Shown one piece after another: positions 1 to 6,162 of a DNA stretch of 7,105 nt. Within the stretch, counting starts at the first letter, position 1. Each line of letters opens with the position of its first letter. Source of the stretch: a bacterium (GTDB lineage Bacteria; Verrucomicrobiota; Kiritimatiellia; UBA8416; CAMZLY01); contig DAOVUR010000095.1 of NCBI GenBank assembly GCA_030632465.1, forward strand, positions 1-7,105, written 5' to 3'. Position numbers and translations under genes: made by a program. The notes below the pieces were generated by a model, which saw only the letters and a program-made list of their open reading frames with translations, had not been told where the DNA came from and ran no database searches.

Positions 1-79
1 GCTCTACGGGCTACCTCTCGGAGATAGGTAGCTACTTCTGCTCTACGGTGCTACCTCTCGGAGATAGGTGGCTACTTTC
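1..79. repeat. Two tandem copies of a 39-40 bp hairpin-containing repeat
   Basis: Copy 1 covers 1-39 and copy 2 covers 40-79. They agree at 36 of 39 aligned positions plus one inserted T at 49. Each copy begins GCTCTACGG and contains a dyad at 10-32 and 50-72, with arms GCTACCT and AGGTAGC around CTCGGAGAT. In copy 2 one arm base is G instead of A, which keeps a G-T wobble, so pairing is preserved. The array touches the window edge and may have more copies to the left. It lies just beyond the 3' end of the radical SAM gene. It lacks a run of T after the stem, so it is not a standard intrinsic terminator, although it could end or protect that transcript. Confidence 0.8.
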
Positions 80-104
80 GTTGATTGTTGATGGTTTAGT
101 TCTT

Positions 105-1367
105 TCATCGTTCAGAACTCTCTCCCCATTTATTTTTCTGGCTGAGATCGTATCGCTGAAATGTTCCATCAGCTTTTTCTTTTTTAATGACGTTTAGATA
201 TAGTTTAGCCATCTGCAGTTCTTTGGAGCAGTTGGAGTAGAATGTTTCCCATGCGTACTGATACATTTCATCTAGTTTTTCTGGACTCATTAGTTTTGGT
301 TGAAAAACTGTTTTGCCGCATGTGTATTGACTCCAGTCGTTATGAAGAATATCGCCATCGCTCAACATTTTCTTACGAACTGGTGAGTGAGGAAATGGTG
401 TCATAACAGTAAATTCAGCAAGGTCAAGATCTACATCAAGCAGAAAGTCTACTAGTCGTTTGATGTAATCTTCATCATGATCATCTAGACCGAGGATAAT
501 TGTACCTTCAACACCGATGCCACGATCTTTTAACCGTTTGATCCTTTTGCGCATATAGTCTGATGTGTCGACAATCGCTTGATATACGTACCATGCGCCA
601 GCTTCTACTGCTAGGTCTAGAATTTCATCATCATCTTTTATGGGGTGAGATATCCATTTTTTCTTTAGTGGAATCATAGCCTTGAAGAGATCTTTTTCCC
701 ACTGGTCATCTTGAGCAAGTGAGTTGTCGACAATGAAAAGTCTGTTATTCTTGATAGACTCAAGTTCTTCGATTACCTTGTCTATTGGGCGCGGCCTAAA
801 GTTGCGTCCCCCTAGAAATGGTGTGCAACATGGAAAGCAGTTGAATCTACATCCTCTGGAGGCATGAACAAGATCTACCATCTGAACGCCACGGAAATTA
901 TATATTTCGCGATCGAGAATATCTCTTTTTGCATTGCCTATGAGGGCGGTGTCAGGAAATTGGCCAGCATAGTCATATAGTTTTTTTAAGTTGCCGGCAC
1001 GTAGATCGGATAAAACATCTTCCATGCGCCCTTCAGCTTCGCCTAGGAATATGGCATCTGCGTGTTGTTGAGTTTCTTCTGCATGTAATTGCGTGGCTAT
1101 TCCGCCAAAGATAACCTTTTTGCCCATTGCACGGAATTTATCAGCAATTTCCCATGCTCGTGGAATCTGGCATGTTAGCATTACAGACATACATATTAGA
1201 TCGGCATCACTATCCCAGTCTATTTCCTGCACATGCTCATCTGTAAATGAGATATCACAATAATCGGGTAGTGTAGCAGCGAACACAACTGGGCCATGTG
1301 GCGGTAGATGGAATTCCTGTTGGTACTTTAGTTTCGGCCATTTTGCATATATTATATAGATTTTCAT
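105..1367 (-). CDS. B12-binding-domain radical SAM protein (420 aa)
   Basis: This is a class B type radical SAM enzyme. Residues 1-135 look like a cobalamin-binding Rossmann domain: N-terminal MKIYIIYA strand, PPHGPVVFAA near 22-31, VIFGGI at 85-90 and FLGEAEG at 107-113. No DxHxxG B12 motif is visible, as is usual for this class. The [4Fe-4S] site is CxxxCxxC at C173, C177 and C180, inside RGCRFNCFPC, with one extra cysteine at 181. The TIM-barrel part follows, with ILGLDDHDED near 291-300 and MTPFPHSP near 322-329. ATG at 1367 is chosen because AAGGT lies 9 nt upstream on the minus strand and the first strand begins at once. The gene is divergent from the ketoreductase operon and shares its control region. 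In comparable clusters such proteins are the candidates for C-C bond or ring formation; methyl transfer is the other common chemistry. The last codons and the stop carry a 10-mer also found at 2256-2265. Family is certain, reaction unknown. Confidence 0.9.
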   Translation of the reverse strand: MKIYIIYAKWPKLKYQQEFHLPPHGPVVFAATLPDYCDISFTDEHVQEIDWDSDADLICMSVMLTCQIPRAWEIADKFRAMGKKVIFGGIATQLHAEETQQHADAIFLGEAEGRMEDVLSDLRAGNLKKLYDYAGQFPDTALIGNAKRDILDREIYNFRGVQMVDLVHASRGCRFNCFPCCTPFLGGRNFRPRPIDKVIEELESIKNNRLFIVDNSLAQDDQWEKDLFKAMIPLKKKWISHPIKDDDEILDLAVEAGAWYVYQAIVDTSDYMRKRIKRLKDRGIGVEGTIILGLDDHDEDYIKRLVDFLLDVDLDLAEFTVMTPFPHSPVRKKMLSDGDILHNDWSQYTCGKTVFQPKLMSPEKLDEMYQYAWETFYSNCSKELQMAKLYLNVIKKEKADGTFQRYDLSQKNKWGESSER

Positions 1368-1396
1368 AATTTTGTTACCTTGATAAAGAATGCATA

Positions 1397-1418
1397 CTAC
1401 CTAATATATGTTAGGTAG
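1397..1418. promoter_or_regulatory. Perfect palindrome in the divergent control region, possible operator
   Basis: Arms CTACCTAA (1397-1404) and TTAGGTAG (1411-1418) are exact inverted repeats around a 6-bp TATATG spacer. The site sits about 30 nt upstream of the radical SAM start codon on the minus strand and about 90 nt upstream of the ketoreductase start. This position suits a dimeric repressor or activator acting on the radical SAM promoter or on both promoters. The inner arm bases CTACCT/AGGTAG are the same as in the two hairpins at 11-31 and 51-71. No T run follows, so it is not a terminator. The binding protein is unknown and no regulator gene is in the window. Confidence 0.5.
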
Positions 1419-1442
1419 AAAAGAATTTACTTATTGAGTTTC

Positions 1443-1471
1443 TTGTAATAATCGAAGCAATAACTTAATAT
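1443..1471 (+). promoter_or_regulatory. Candidate sigma-70-like promoter for the + strand operon
   Basis: A -35-like TTGTAA at 1443-1448 and a -10-like TAATAT at 1466-1471 are separated by 17 bp, each matching 4 of 6 consensus bases. They lie upstream of the ketoreductase ribosome-binding site GAGGA (1496-1500) and downstream of the palindrome at 1397-1418. In this AT-rich stretch chance matches are common, and CTATATAT near 1483 is an alternative -10. No equally good promoter was seen for the minus-strand gene. Confidence 0.35.
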
Positions 1472-1506
1472 GAGCTTTCTTTCTATATATTTAATGAGGA
1501 ACAAAA

Positions 1507-2238
1507 ATGTCTGATAATCAGAAGTTAGCGTTAGTTGTTGGTGGCAGTCGCGGCATTGGCAAGGCATGTGCTGTTAGATTGGCCGATTCAGGCTTTGATA
1601 TATGTTTGACGTATCGGTCAAATCATGCGGCGGCAGAAGAGGTCAAGGATCTAGTGGAGCAGCAAGGGCGTAAGTGCGAGCTTATGGCGTTTGATATTGC
1701 GGATCGTGAACAATCAAAAGAACTGTTAGAAAAAAGATTTGAAGAAGAACCTCCTGACGTACTGGTCTACAATGCTGGTATTGCTCGTGATAATCTCTTT
1801 GTCTGGATGACTGGTGAGGAGTGGGATGCGGTTATTGATACTAATTTAGATGGATTTTATAATGTGGTTCATCCGTTAGTGTTCCCGATGTTGCGCGCGA
1901 AGAGTGGGCGTATAATTGTTATATCATCTATTTCTGGTGAAGTTGGGCAGGCTGGTCAGGTTAATTATTCAGCATCCAAAGCTGGTTTGATTGGTGCTGC
2001 AAAATCTTTAGCACGTGAAATAGGTAAGAAGAAGGTTTTTGTTAATGTGGTGGCACCAGGGATTATCGAGACTGATATGACGACTGAGCTACCCAAGGAT
2101 AAGATTCTGCCGCTTATTCCGTTAAATAGATTTGGTAAAGCAGAGGATGTTGCTGCGGTTGTGAATTTCCTTGCTGCGGAAGAAAATATGTATATTCAGG
2201 GGCAGGTGATAAGCGTGAATGGCGGGATGGCAACGTGA
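1507..2238 (+). CDS. fabG: FabG-type 3-oxoacyl-ACP reductase (SDR family, 243 aa)
   Basis: This NAD(P)H-dependent short-chain dehydrogenase reduces beta-ketoacyl-ACP to beta-hydroxyacyl-ACP in the cytoplasm. The cofactor motif is GGSRGIG at 12-18, where the usual Thr of TGxxxGIG is replaced by Val. YNAG (88-91) stands for NNAG. The catalytic tetrad is N113, S141, Y154 and K158, with normal spacing. PG at 184-185 and a closing VNGG near 237-240 complete a full-length FabG fold. The segment NLFVWMTGEEW near 96-106 resembles ketoreductases of aryl polyene, flexirubin and ladderane-type clusters more than housekeeping FabG (judged from memory). ATG at 1507 has GAGGA 6 nt upstream. It is the first gene of the + operon, followed by a 146-nt spacer with a repeat-like element. 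It most likely serves the ketosynthase and ACP downstream. Confidence 0.92.
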   Translation: MSDNQKLALVVGGSRGIGKACAVRLADSGFDICLTYRSNHAAAEEVKDLVEQQGRKCELMAFDIADREQSKELLEKRFEEEPPDVLVYNAGIARDNLFVWMTGEEWDAVIDTNLDGFYNVVHPLVFPMLRAKSGRIIVISSISGEVGQAGQVNYSASKAGLIGAAKSLAREIGKKKVFVNVVAPGIIETDMTTELPKDKILPLIPLNRFGKAEDVAAVVNFLAAEENMYIQGQVISVNGGMAT

Positions 2239-2255
2239 TGCTGAATGCGGAACAT

Positions 2256-2307
2256 TGAACGATGAGGGATGAACAAATGTCCGGCCCTTCGGCTCCGCTC
2301 AGGGACC
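2256..2307. repeat. Dispersed-repeat-like element in the fabG-oxidoreductase spacer
   Basis: The spacer begins with short repeated words around TGAACGATGA (2256-2265), and GAAC recurs three times between 2250 and 2274. A GC-rich block at 2279-2307 then contains CCCT (2285-2288) and AGGG (2301-2304), nested with GTCC (2279-2282) and GGAC (2303-2306). It is much richer in GC than the neighbouring DNA. Its CCCTTCGGCTCCGCTCAGGG core looks like GC-rich intergenic repeats that recur in many environmental genomes (from memory, not searched). The same 10-mer TGAACGATGA is present inverted at 105-114, at the end of the radical SAM gene. Confidence 0.5.
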
Positions 2308-2374
2308 TGGTAAAAGATGAAATAAAAACTGACAACTTTAACCCAGGCTATGAACGCCCAAGGGAGGAATCATC

Positions 2375-2380
2375 AAGGAA
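2375..2380 (+). promoter_or_regulatory. Ribosome-binding site that fixes the oxidoreductase start
   Basis: AAGGAA lies 4 nt before ATG 2385. The longer in-frame reading from 2262 has no such signal and would translate the repeat-like element at 2279-2307. The FAD-binding motif begins right after the start at 2385, which supports the shorter protein. Confidence 0.7.
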
Positions 2381-2384
2381 ATGT

Positions 2385-3875
2385 ATGAAGAAAGTTGATA
2401 ATATTGTTGTAGGTAGTGGTATAAGTGGAATGACACTTGCATTGCTACTTGCAAAAAATGGGCAGTCTGTAGTGTTGCTGGAAAAGGCAGCTACTATTGG
2501 TGGTTCGATGGTAAGATTTTATAAAGGCGGCATACCTTTTGATACTGGTTTTCATTTTACTGGTGGATTTGAGAAAGATGGACTACTTATTGAAATGCTT
2601 CGTGTTCTTAATATAGATCAACAGATCGAGCCTATTTTCTTTGACACCCCGAATAGCAACTCTATTGTTTTTGAACAGAATCAGCAGACGTATACATTAC
2701 CTTTGGGATATGATGAGTGTCGTAATGCTATTGTTAACTATTTCCCTGGGGATAAAGAAGCGGTTAATAAATATTTTGATGCTGTGAAGCGTATTTGTGA
2801 TAATACAGCATCAATGAATCTACGTAACCTTACGGTATCGCGGGAGAGCTGTCCGGAGGATTATATTACCGTTGCAGATTTCCTTGATGAAATTACTGAT
2901 AATACTCAGCTGAAGGCTGTTCTGTCTGTATATGGGTTATGTTATGGCTCGCCATCAAAAGAGATGACTTTTGCTGGGCATAGCCGAGTCTGTTATGGAT
3001 TGTATAATGGAATTGCACGGGTAAAAGATGGCGGTGATGCATTTGTTAGATCATTAAAAGCTGAGTTAGAAAAGTATGGAGTTGAAATTCTTACAAATAG
3101 ATTTATTGAGAGTTGCGAAGATATCGAAGATAAAAGAGTCGGATCTTTTCTGCTTAATAGCGGAGAACGTATCTCGACGGATAAATGTATATTTACGATT
3201 CATCCAGCAGAAATATTGAAGACTTTACCGCAAGATGAGTTGCGAAAAGGATTTTGCGAGCGGGTGAACGGTTATCAACCATCAATTGGTTTTTTTACTC
3301 TTTATGCAACAATTGATGATATGGGACCGGTTGATTCTAGTCTTGTTGCTTTATGTTGTACTGATAATATTGATGGGGCGTATGATCCATCTAGTCAAGA
3401 TGCACGTCCGTTGATCTTTGTTACAGGCAATGAAGATATAAAAGGAAAAGAGCATAATGTTTTACATGTCTTTGAAGTGGCACTTGTTGAAGACACGCAG
3501 GAATGGGAGAATTCAAAGCGAGGGTCACGCCCAGCGGCATATATTGATTATAAAGAACGCCGTGTTGCATCTATTATTAAGAGAATTGAGAATGTGAATC
3601 CTGCATATAAAGGAAAAATAAATGTAGTTGCTTCTGCATCTATGCTTACCTTTAAAGATTATTTGCATTCGCCATACGGATGTGCGTATGGTATACGGCA
3701 GAAGGTAAGCCAATTTAATCTATTTGGAAAACTGCCGTTACGCAACATATATGCTGCGGGACAAAGTGCGGTACTACCTGGAGTGGCTGGTGCAATGATG
3801 TCATCATTTATCATTGCCCGCGGATTGATAGGTAAAGATCTTTATAATGAATTTATACAAAATCAGTTGGGATGA
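2385..3875 (+). CDS. CrtI / retinol-saturase-like FAD-dependent oxidoreductase (496 aa)
   Basis: This belongs to the phytoene desaturase (CrtI/CrtISO/RetSat) flavoprotein family. The N-terminal dinucleotide-binding fold is GSGISG at 10-15, with the ribose-binding acid E33 at the end of the second strand. GG at 39-40 and DTGFHFTGG at 53-61 follow. VKDGGDAF near 213-220 and SPYGCAYG at 429-436 are typical of the family, and the C-terminal FAD segment starts at NIYAAGQ (454-460). About 496 residues is the normal length. Start 2385 is preferred over 2262, because the extra 41 residues would come from a repeat-like spacer and the AAGGAA site precedes 2385. The stop TGA overlaps an ATG at 3872, and the ketosynthase start is 2 nt downstream, so translation is probably coupled. 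No phytoene synthase or other carotenoid gene is present. The substrate is therefore more likely an ACP- or CoA-bound acyl chain that is desaturated, saturated or isomerised; this is inference. Confidence 0.88.
   Translation: MKKVDNIVVGSGISGMTLALLLAKNGQSVVLLEKAATIGGSMVRFYKGGIPFDTGFHFTGGFEKDGLLIEMLRVLNIDQQIEPIFFDTPNSNSIVFEQNQQTYTLPLGYDECRNAIVNYFPGDKEAVNKYFDAVKRICDNTASMNLRNLTVSRESCPEDYITVADFLDEITDNTQLKAVLSVYGLCYGSPSKEMTFAGHSRVCYGLYNGIARVKDGGDAFVRSLKAELEKYGVEILTNRFIESCEDIEDKRVGSFLLNSGERISTDKCIFTIHPAEILKTLPQDELRKGFCERVNGYQPSIGFFTLYATIDDMGPVDSSLVALCCTDNIDGAYDPSSQDARPLIFVTGNEDIKGKEHNVLHVFEVALVEDTQEWENSKRGSRPAAYIDYKERRVASIIKRIENVNPAYKGKINVVASASMLTFKDYLHSPYGCAYGIRQKVSQFNLFGKLPLRNIYAAGQSAVLPGVAGAMMSSFIIARGLIGKDLYNEFIQNQLG
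3869..3872 (+). promoter_or_regulatory. Ribosome-binding site for the ketosynthase start at 3878
   Basis: GGGA lies 5 nt before ATG 3878, inside the last codons of the oxidoreductase. The alternative ATG at 3872 overlaps this GGGA itself and has no site of its own. The family usually begins with a short run into VVVTGLG, which 3878 gives. Confidence 0.5.
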
Positions 3876-3877
3876 TT

Positions 3878-5101
3878 ATGAATAGAGTAGTAGTGACAGG
3901 GCTAGGTGCGGTTAGTGCATTAGGTAGTAGTGTTGATGCATTAATGGCTGGAATTGCAGCGGGAACCAGTGGCGTTAAGTATATGGAAGGATGGTCTGAA
4001 TATAAAGGGTTGCGTAGTTTAGTAGGCGCACCAGTAGTGCTGGAAAACGTTAAGGATATTCCGCGCAAGCAACGGCGCTCAATGGGGCGAATGAGCATTA
4101 TGGCGGTGCAGGCTGCAAATGAGGCTATTGCGGATGCTGGACTTGAGCAAGATGTTATTACTTCTGGTAGAACTGGCTGTATTGTTGGTTCCACAATGGG
4201 TGGTGCGGAAGCCCTTTATGAATCATATAAAACTATATTGGCTGAGCATGACTTGGCGGAGTTATCATCGATGTCATTCTTCCAGTGTGTTTCCCATACT
4301 GCTGTAATGAACTTAACGCAGTATTTGGGCATTAAAGGTACTGTGATGGCTACTTCTGCTGCATGTGCATCTGCACTGCAGGCTATTGGTGCAGGGTGTG
4401 ATCTTATTCGGCTGGGTAAGCAGGATGTTGTTCTGTGTGGTGGCGCTGAAGAGCTACATCCTACGGTGACAGGATCTTTTGATATTCTGTTTGCTACATC
4501 AACGCATTTTAATGATAAACCGGAGTCCGCATCTCGGCCGTTTGACCGTGATCGTGATGGGTTGGTATGTGGTGAAGGTAGCGGGATTATTGTGCTCGAA
4601 GAGTATGAACATGCTGTGGCGCGTGGTGCGCATATATATGCCGAACTGATAGGTTATGATACTTCTGGCAGTGGTGCGCATATTAGTCAGTCTGATAAAA
4701 GTTCTATGGTGCGCTGTCTGAAAAATGCACTTGCTGATGCGGATGTGCAACCCGAGGATGTTGATTATATAAGTGCACATGCAACAGCCACGATACATGG
4801 AGATGGACAAGAGGGGTCTGCAATTAAGGAGGTGTTTCCTGCCTCAGTGCCGGTAAATAGCTTGAAAGGGTATATTGGCCATACACTTGGTGCGTCAGGT
4901 GCCATTGAGCTGGCTGCAGTATTAAAGATGATGCAAAATAATTTAGTGTATCCTACACTTAACCTTGATACAGTTGCGGAAGAGTGTGAGGGAATCAATC
5001 ATGTGCGGTCATTATTAAATAAAGAATTAAATATTGTTGTTAAAAACTGCTTTGCCTTTGGTGGCATTAATGCATCATTAGTTTGCCGGAAAATAAAATA
5101 G
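3878..5101 (+). CDS. fabF: FabF-type beta-ketoacyl-ACP synthase (407 aa)
   Basis: This condensing enzyme joins malonyl-ACP to a growing acyl chain. Numbered from ATG 3878, the nucleophile is C163 in TSAACASA, the two active-site histidines are H301 and H335, and the conserved lysine is K330 in KGYIGHTLGASG. GEGSG near 232-236 and FAFGGIN near 392-398 complete the thiolase fold at the usual length. A full Cys-His-His set means it is an active KS, not a chain-length factor. The loop around H301 reads HATAT where FabF and FabB have HGTST, and the following Pro is Ile; the D and E further on are kept. ATG 3872 would add two residues. It is translationally linked to the oxidoreductase before it and lies 30 nt ahead of the ACP, its likely partner. 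It is probably a cluster-specific paralog rather than the housekeeping enzyme. Confidence 0.93.
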   Translation: MNRVVVTGLGAVSALGSSVDALMAGIAAGTSGVKYMEGWSEYKGLRSLVGAPVVLENVKDIPRKQRRSMGRMSIMAVQAANEAIADAGLEQDVITSGRTGCIVGSTMGGAEALYESYKTILAEHDLAELSSMSFFQCVSHTAVMNLTQYLGIKGTVMATSAACASALQAIGAGCDLIRLGKQDVVLCGGAEELHPTVTGSFDILFATSTHFNDKPESASRPFDRDRDGLVCGEGSGIIVLEEYEHAVARGAHIYAELIGYDTSGSGAHISQSDKSSMVRCLKNALADADVQPEDVDYISAHATATIHGDGQEGSAIKEVFPASVPVNSLKGYIGHTLGASGAIELAAVLKMMQNNLVYPTLNLDTVAEECEGINHVRSLLNKELNIVVKNCFAFGGINASLVCRKIK

Positions 5102-5131
5102 TGCCGCGACAAGTGTGGAAAGGAAAAAAAT

Positions 5132-5398
5132 ATGGATGAAATTATAAAGATGACGAACGAAGTGTTTGTTGATTCGTTTGAAATGGAAGAAGAACAGCTG
5201 ACCGAAGATGCAACCATTTTTGATGATCTAGGCTTAGATAGTCTTGATATGGTTGATATGGTTGTTGCATTACAGAAAAAATTTAATGTCAAGATACGTG
5301 ACGATGAACGAGTAAGGAACATTAGGACGCTGGGTGATGTTTATCGATATATAGAACTGTTGCGTGATGAGGGTGTCACTAGTGATACTTCTGCGTAA
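5132..5398 (+). CDS. Acyl carrier protein (88 aa)
   Basis: This small acidic four-helix carrier holds the acyl chain on a 4'-phosphopantetheine arm. The attachment site is S37 in DDLGLDSLDM, the standard DSL motif. Helix 2 follows as VDMVVALQKKFNVKI, with the usual acidic and hydrophobic pattern for docking to partner enzymes. At 88 residues it is slightly longer than E. coli AcpP, with a short extra C-terminal tail (GVTSDTSA). AAGGA at 5120-5124 stands 7 nt before ATG 5132. The gene sits between ketosynthase and acyltransferase and overlaps the latter, as expected for a dedicated carrier of this pathway. No phosphopantetheinyl transferase is in the window. Confidence 0.93.
   Translation: MDEIIKMTNEVFVDSFEMEEEQLTEDATIFDDLGLDSLDMVDMVVALQKKFNVKIRDDERVRNIRTLGDVYRYIELLRDEGVTSDTSA
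5369..5373 (+). promoter_or_regulatory. Ribosome-binding site inside the ACP gene
   Basis: GAGGG lies 8 nt before GTG 5382. Other in-frame starts (GTG 5364, ATG 5367, GTG 5373) have no site in front of them. The chosen start lies within the 10-bp palindrome TCACTAGTGA (5376-5385), which may be chance. Confidence 0.4.
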
Positions 5399-6107
5399 TA
5401 TTCTCTTTTATATTTTATTCCTTCTTTTTTCGGCGTTAGGTATACCGCTCTTTATGATTGTGTTTGTTCCCGTGCGGATCTTTTCTGAAAAACGGTTTTA
5501 TCAGAAAATGCTACGTTATGGTATTATACTGTATGGTAAGATAATCATATTTATTTTAGGACGTATACTGGTTAAAATTGACTGTAGAGAAGAGTCGATA
5601 ATAGAAACTCCCGTAATATATATTTTGAATCATCGTTCGTCATCAGATGCATTTTTGCTGGCAGGATTAACGGATGAAATAGTGCAGGTTGTTAATGTCT
5701 GGCCACTCAAATTACCTGTCTTGGGATATTTTGCCAATTTGGCTGGATACTTGAGTGTAAAAGAGATGGCGATGGATGAGTTTGCTTCGCGATGTGGTAC
5801 GCTTCTGGATCAAGGGGTATCTGTTGCAGCATTTCCTGAAGGTACACGGTCAGGGACTAAGCAGATGGGGAAGTTTTATGGTCAGCCATTTAGGGCAGCA
5901 ATGCAGGCTAAGGCTACTGTTGTGCCAGTGTGCATAATGGGTAATGAAGATAAGCCATCGCGTGGTTCATATATTATTCAGCCTGGGAAAATAAGGATAA
6001 GGCGTCTTAAGCCGATAATGTGGGATGAGTATAAAGATATGAATGCATTTGTGTTTAAGCGTTATGTATGGCGAATTATGGATGAGTACATGAAGGAAGT
6101 GGAGTAA
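5382..6107 (+). CDS. PlsC-type 1-acyl-glycerol-phosphate acyltransferase family protein (about 241 aa)
   Basis: This membrane enzyme of the lysophosphatidate acyltransferase family transfers an acyl group from ACP or CoA to a hydroxyl acceptor. Numbered from GTG 5382, a strongly hydrophobic N-terminal stretch (about 5-30) and a second one (about 45-64) suggest membrane attachment. Block I is NHRSSSD with H84 and D89 (HX4D), block III is FPEGTR at 151-156, and block IV is VVPV near 180-183. The catalytic set is intact. Length is normal for PlsC. The gene overlaps the ACP gene by 17 nt with the GTG start, or by 32 nt if ATG 5367 is used. The context suggests it takes the finished chain from the adjacent ACP and places it on glycerol phosphate or another head group. 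The acceptor cannot be told from sequence. Confidence 0.9.
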   Translation: MILLRNILFYILFLLFSALGIPLFMIVFVPVRIFSEKRFYQKMLRYGIILYGKIIIFILGRILVKIDCREESIIETPVIYILNHRSSSDAFLLAGLTDEIVQVVNVWPLKLPVLGYFANLAGYLSVKEMAMDEFASRCGTLLDQGVSVAAFPEGTRSGTKQMGKFYGQPFRAAMQAKATVVPVCIMGNEDKPSRGSYIIQPGKIRIRRLKPIMWDEYKDMNAFVFKRYVWRIMDEYMKEVE

Positions 6108-6151
6108 CTGCCTGCCGTAGAGCGGCGGTATGCATGGCGTATACTGTTTTT

Positions 6152-6156
6152 AAGGA
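6152..6156 (+). promoter_or_regulatory. Ribosome-binding site of the ligase gene
   Basis: AAGGA stands 6 nt before ATG 6163 and 3 nt before the adjacent ATG 6160. Spacing favours 6163. The 55-nt gap after the acyltransferase holds only a weak GCCG/CGGC hairpin at 6114-6126 and no terminator, so the ligase is probably in the same transcript. Confidence 0.55.
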
Positions 6157-6162
6157 TAGATG

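Noticed and set aside
10..72. Hairpins as an intrinsic terminator of the radical SAM gene
   Set aside because: Neither strand has a clear T run after the stems, and the stems carry an unpaired inner loop.
1..79. CRISPR array
   Set aside because: The two units are directly tandem with no variable spacers between them, and no cas genes are present.
2262..2384. N-terminal extension of the CrtI-like protein from ATG 2262
   Set aside because: It translates a repeat-like spacer and lacks a ribosome-binding site; ATG 2385 has AAGGAA and directly precedes the FAD motif.
2385..3875. Carotenoid biosynthesis locus
   Set aside because: Only the CrtI-like gene fits; there is no phytoene synthase, cyclase or prenyl synthase, and all neighbours are acyl-ACP enzymes.
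3853..5322. Minus-strand open frames opposite the ketosynthase and ACP genes
   Set aside because: They are shadows of strongly supported + strand genes, with low-complexity Ser/Thr/Ile-rich translations and no recognisable motifs.
6115..6123. Inverted copy of the repeat word GCTCTACGG found at 1-9 and 40-48
   Set aside because: A single 9-mer match in 7 kb on two strands is not far from chance, and the hairpin part of the repeat is missing here.
6114..6126. GCCG/CGGC hairpin between acyltransferase and ligase as a terminator
   Set aside because: The stem is only four pairs and the nearest T run is more than 15 nt away, so read-through is more likely.
6130..6153. Seven-codon leader peptide before the ligase (ATG 6130 to TAA 6151-6153)
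   Set aside because: It has no ribosome-binding site and no attenuator-like structure; it is as likely to be chance.
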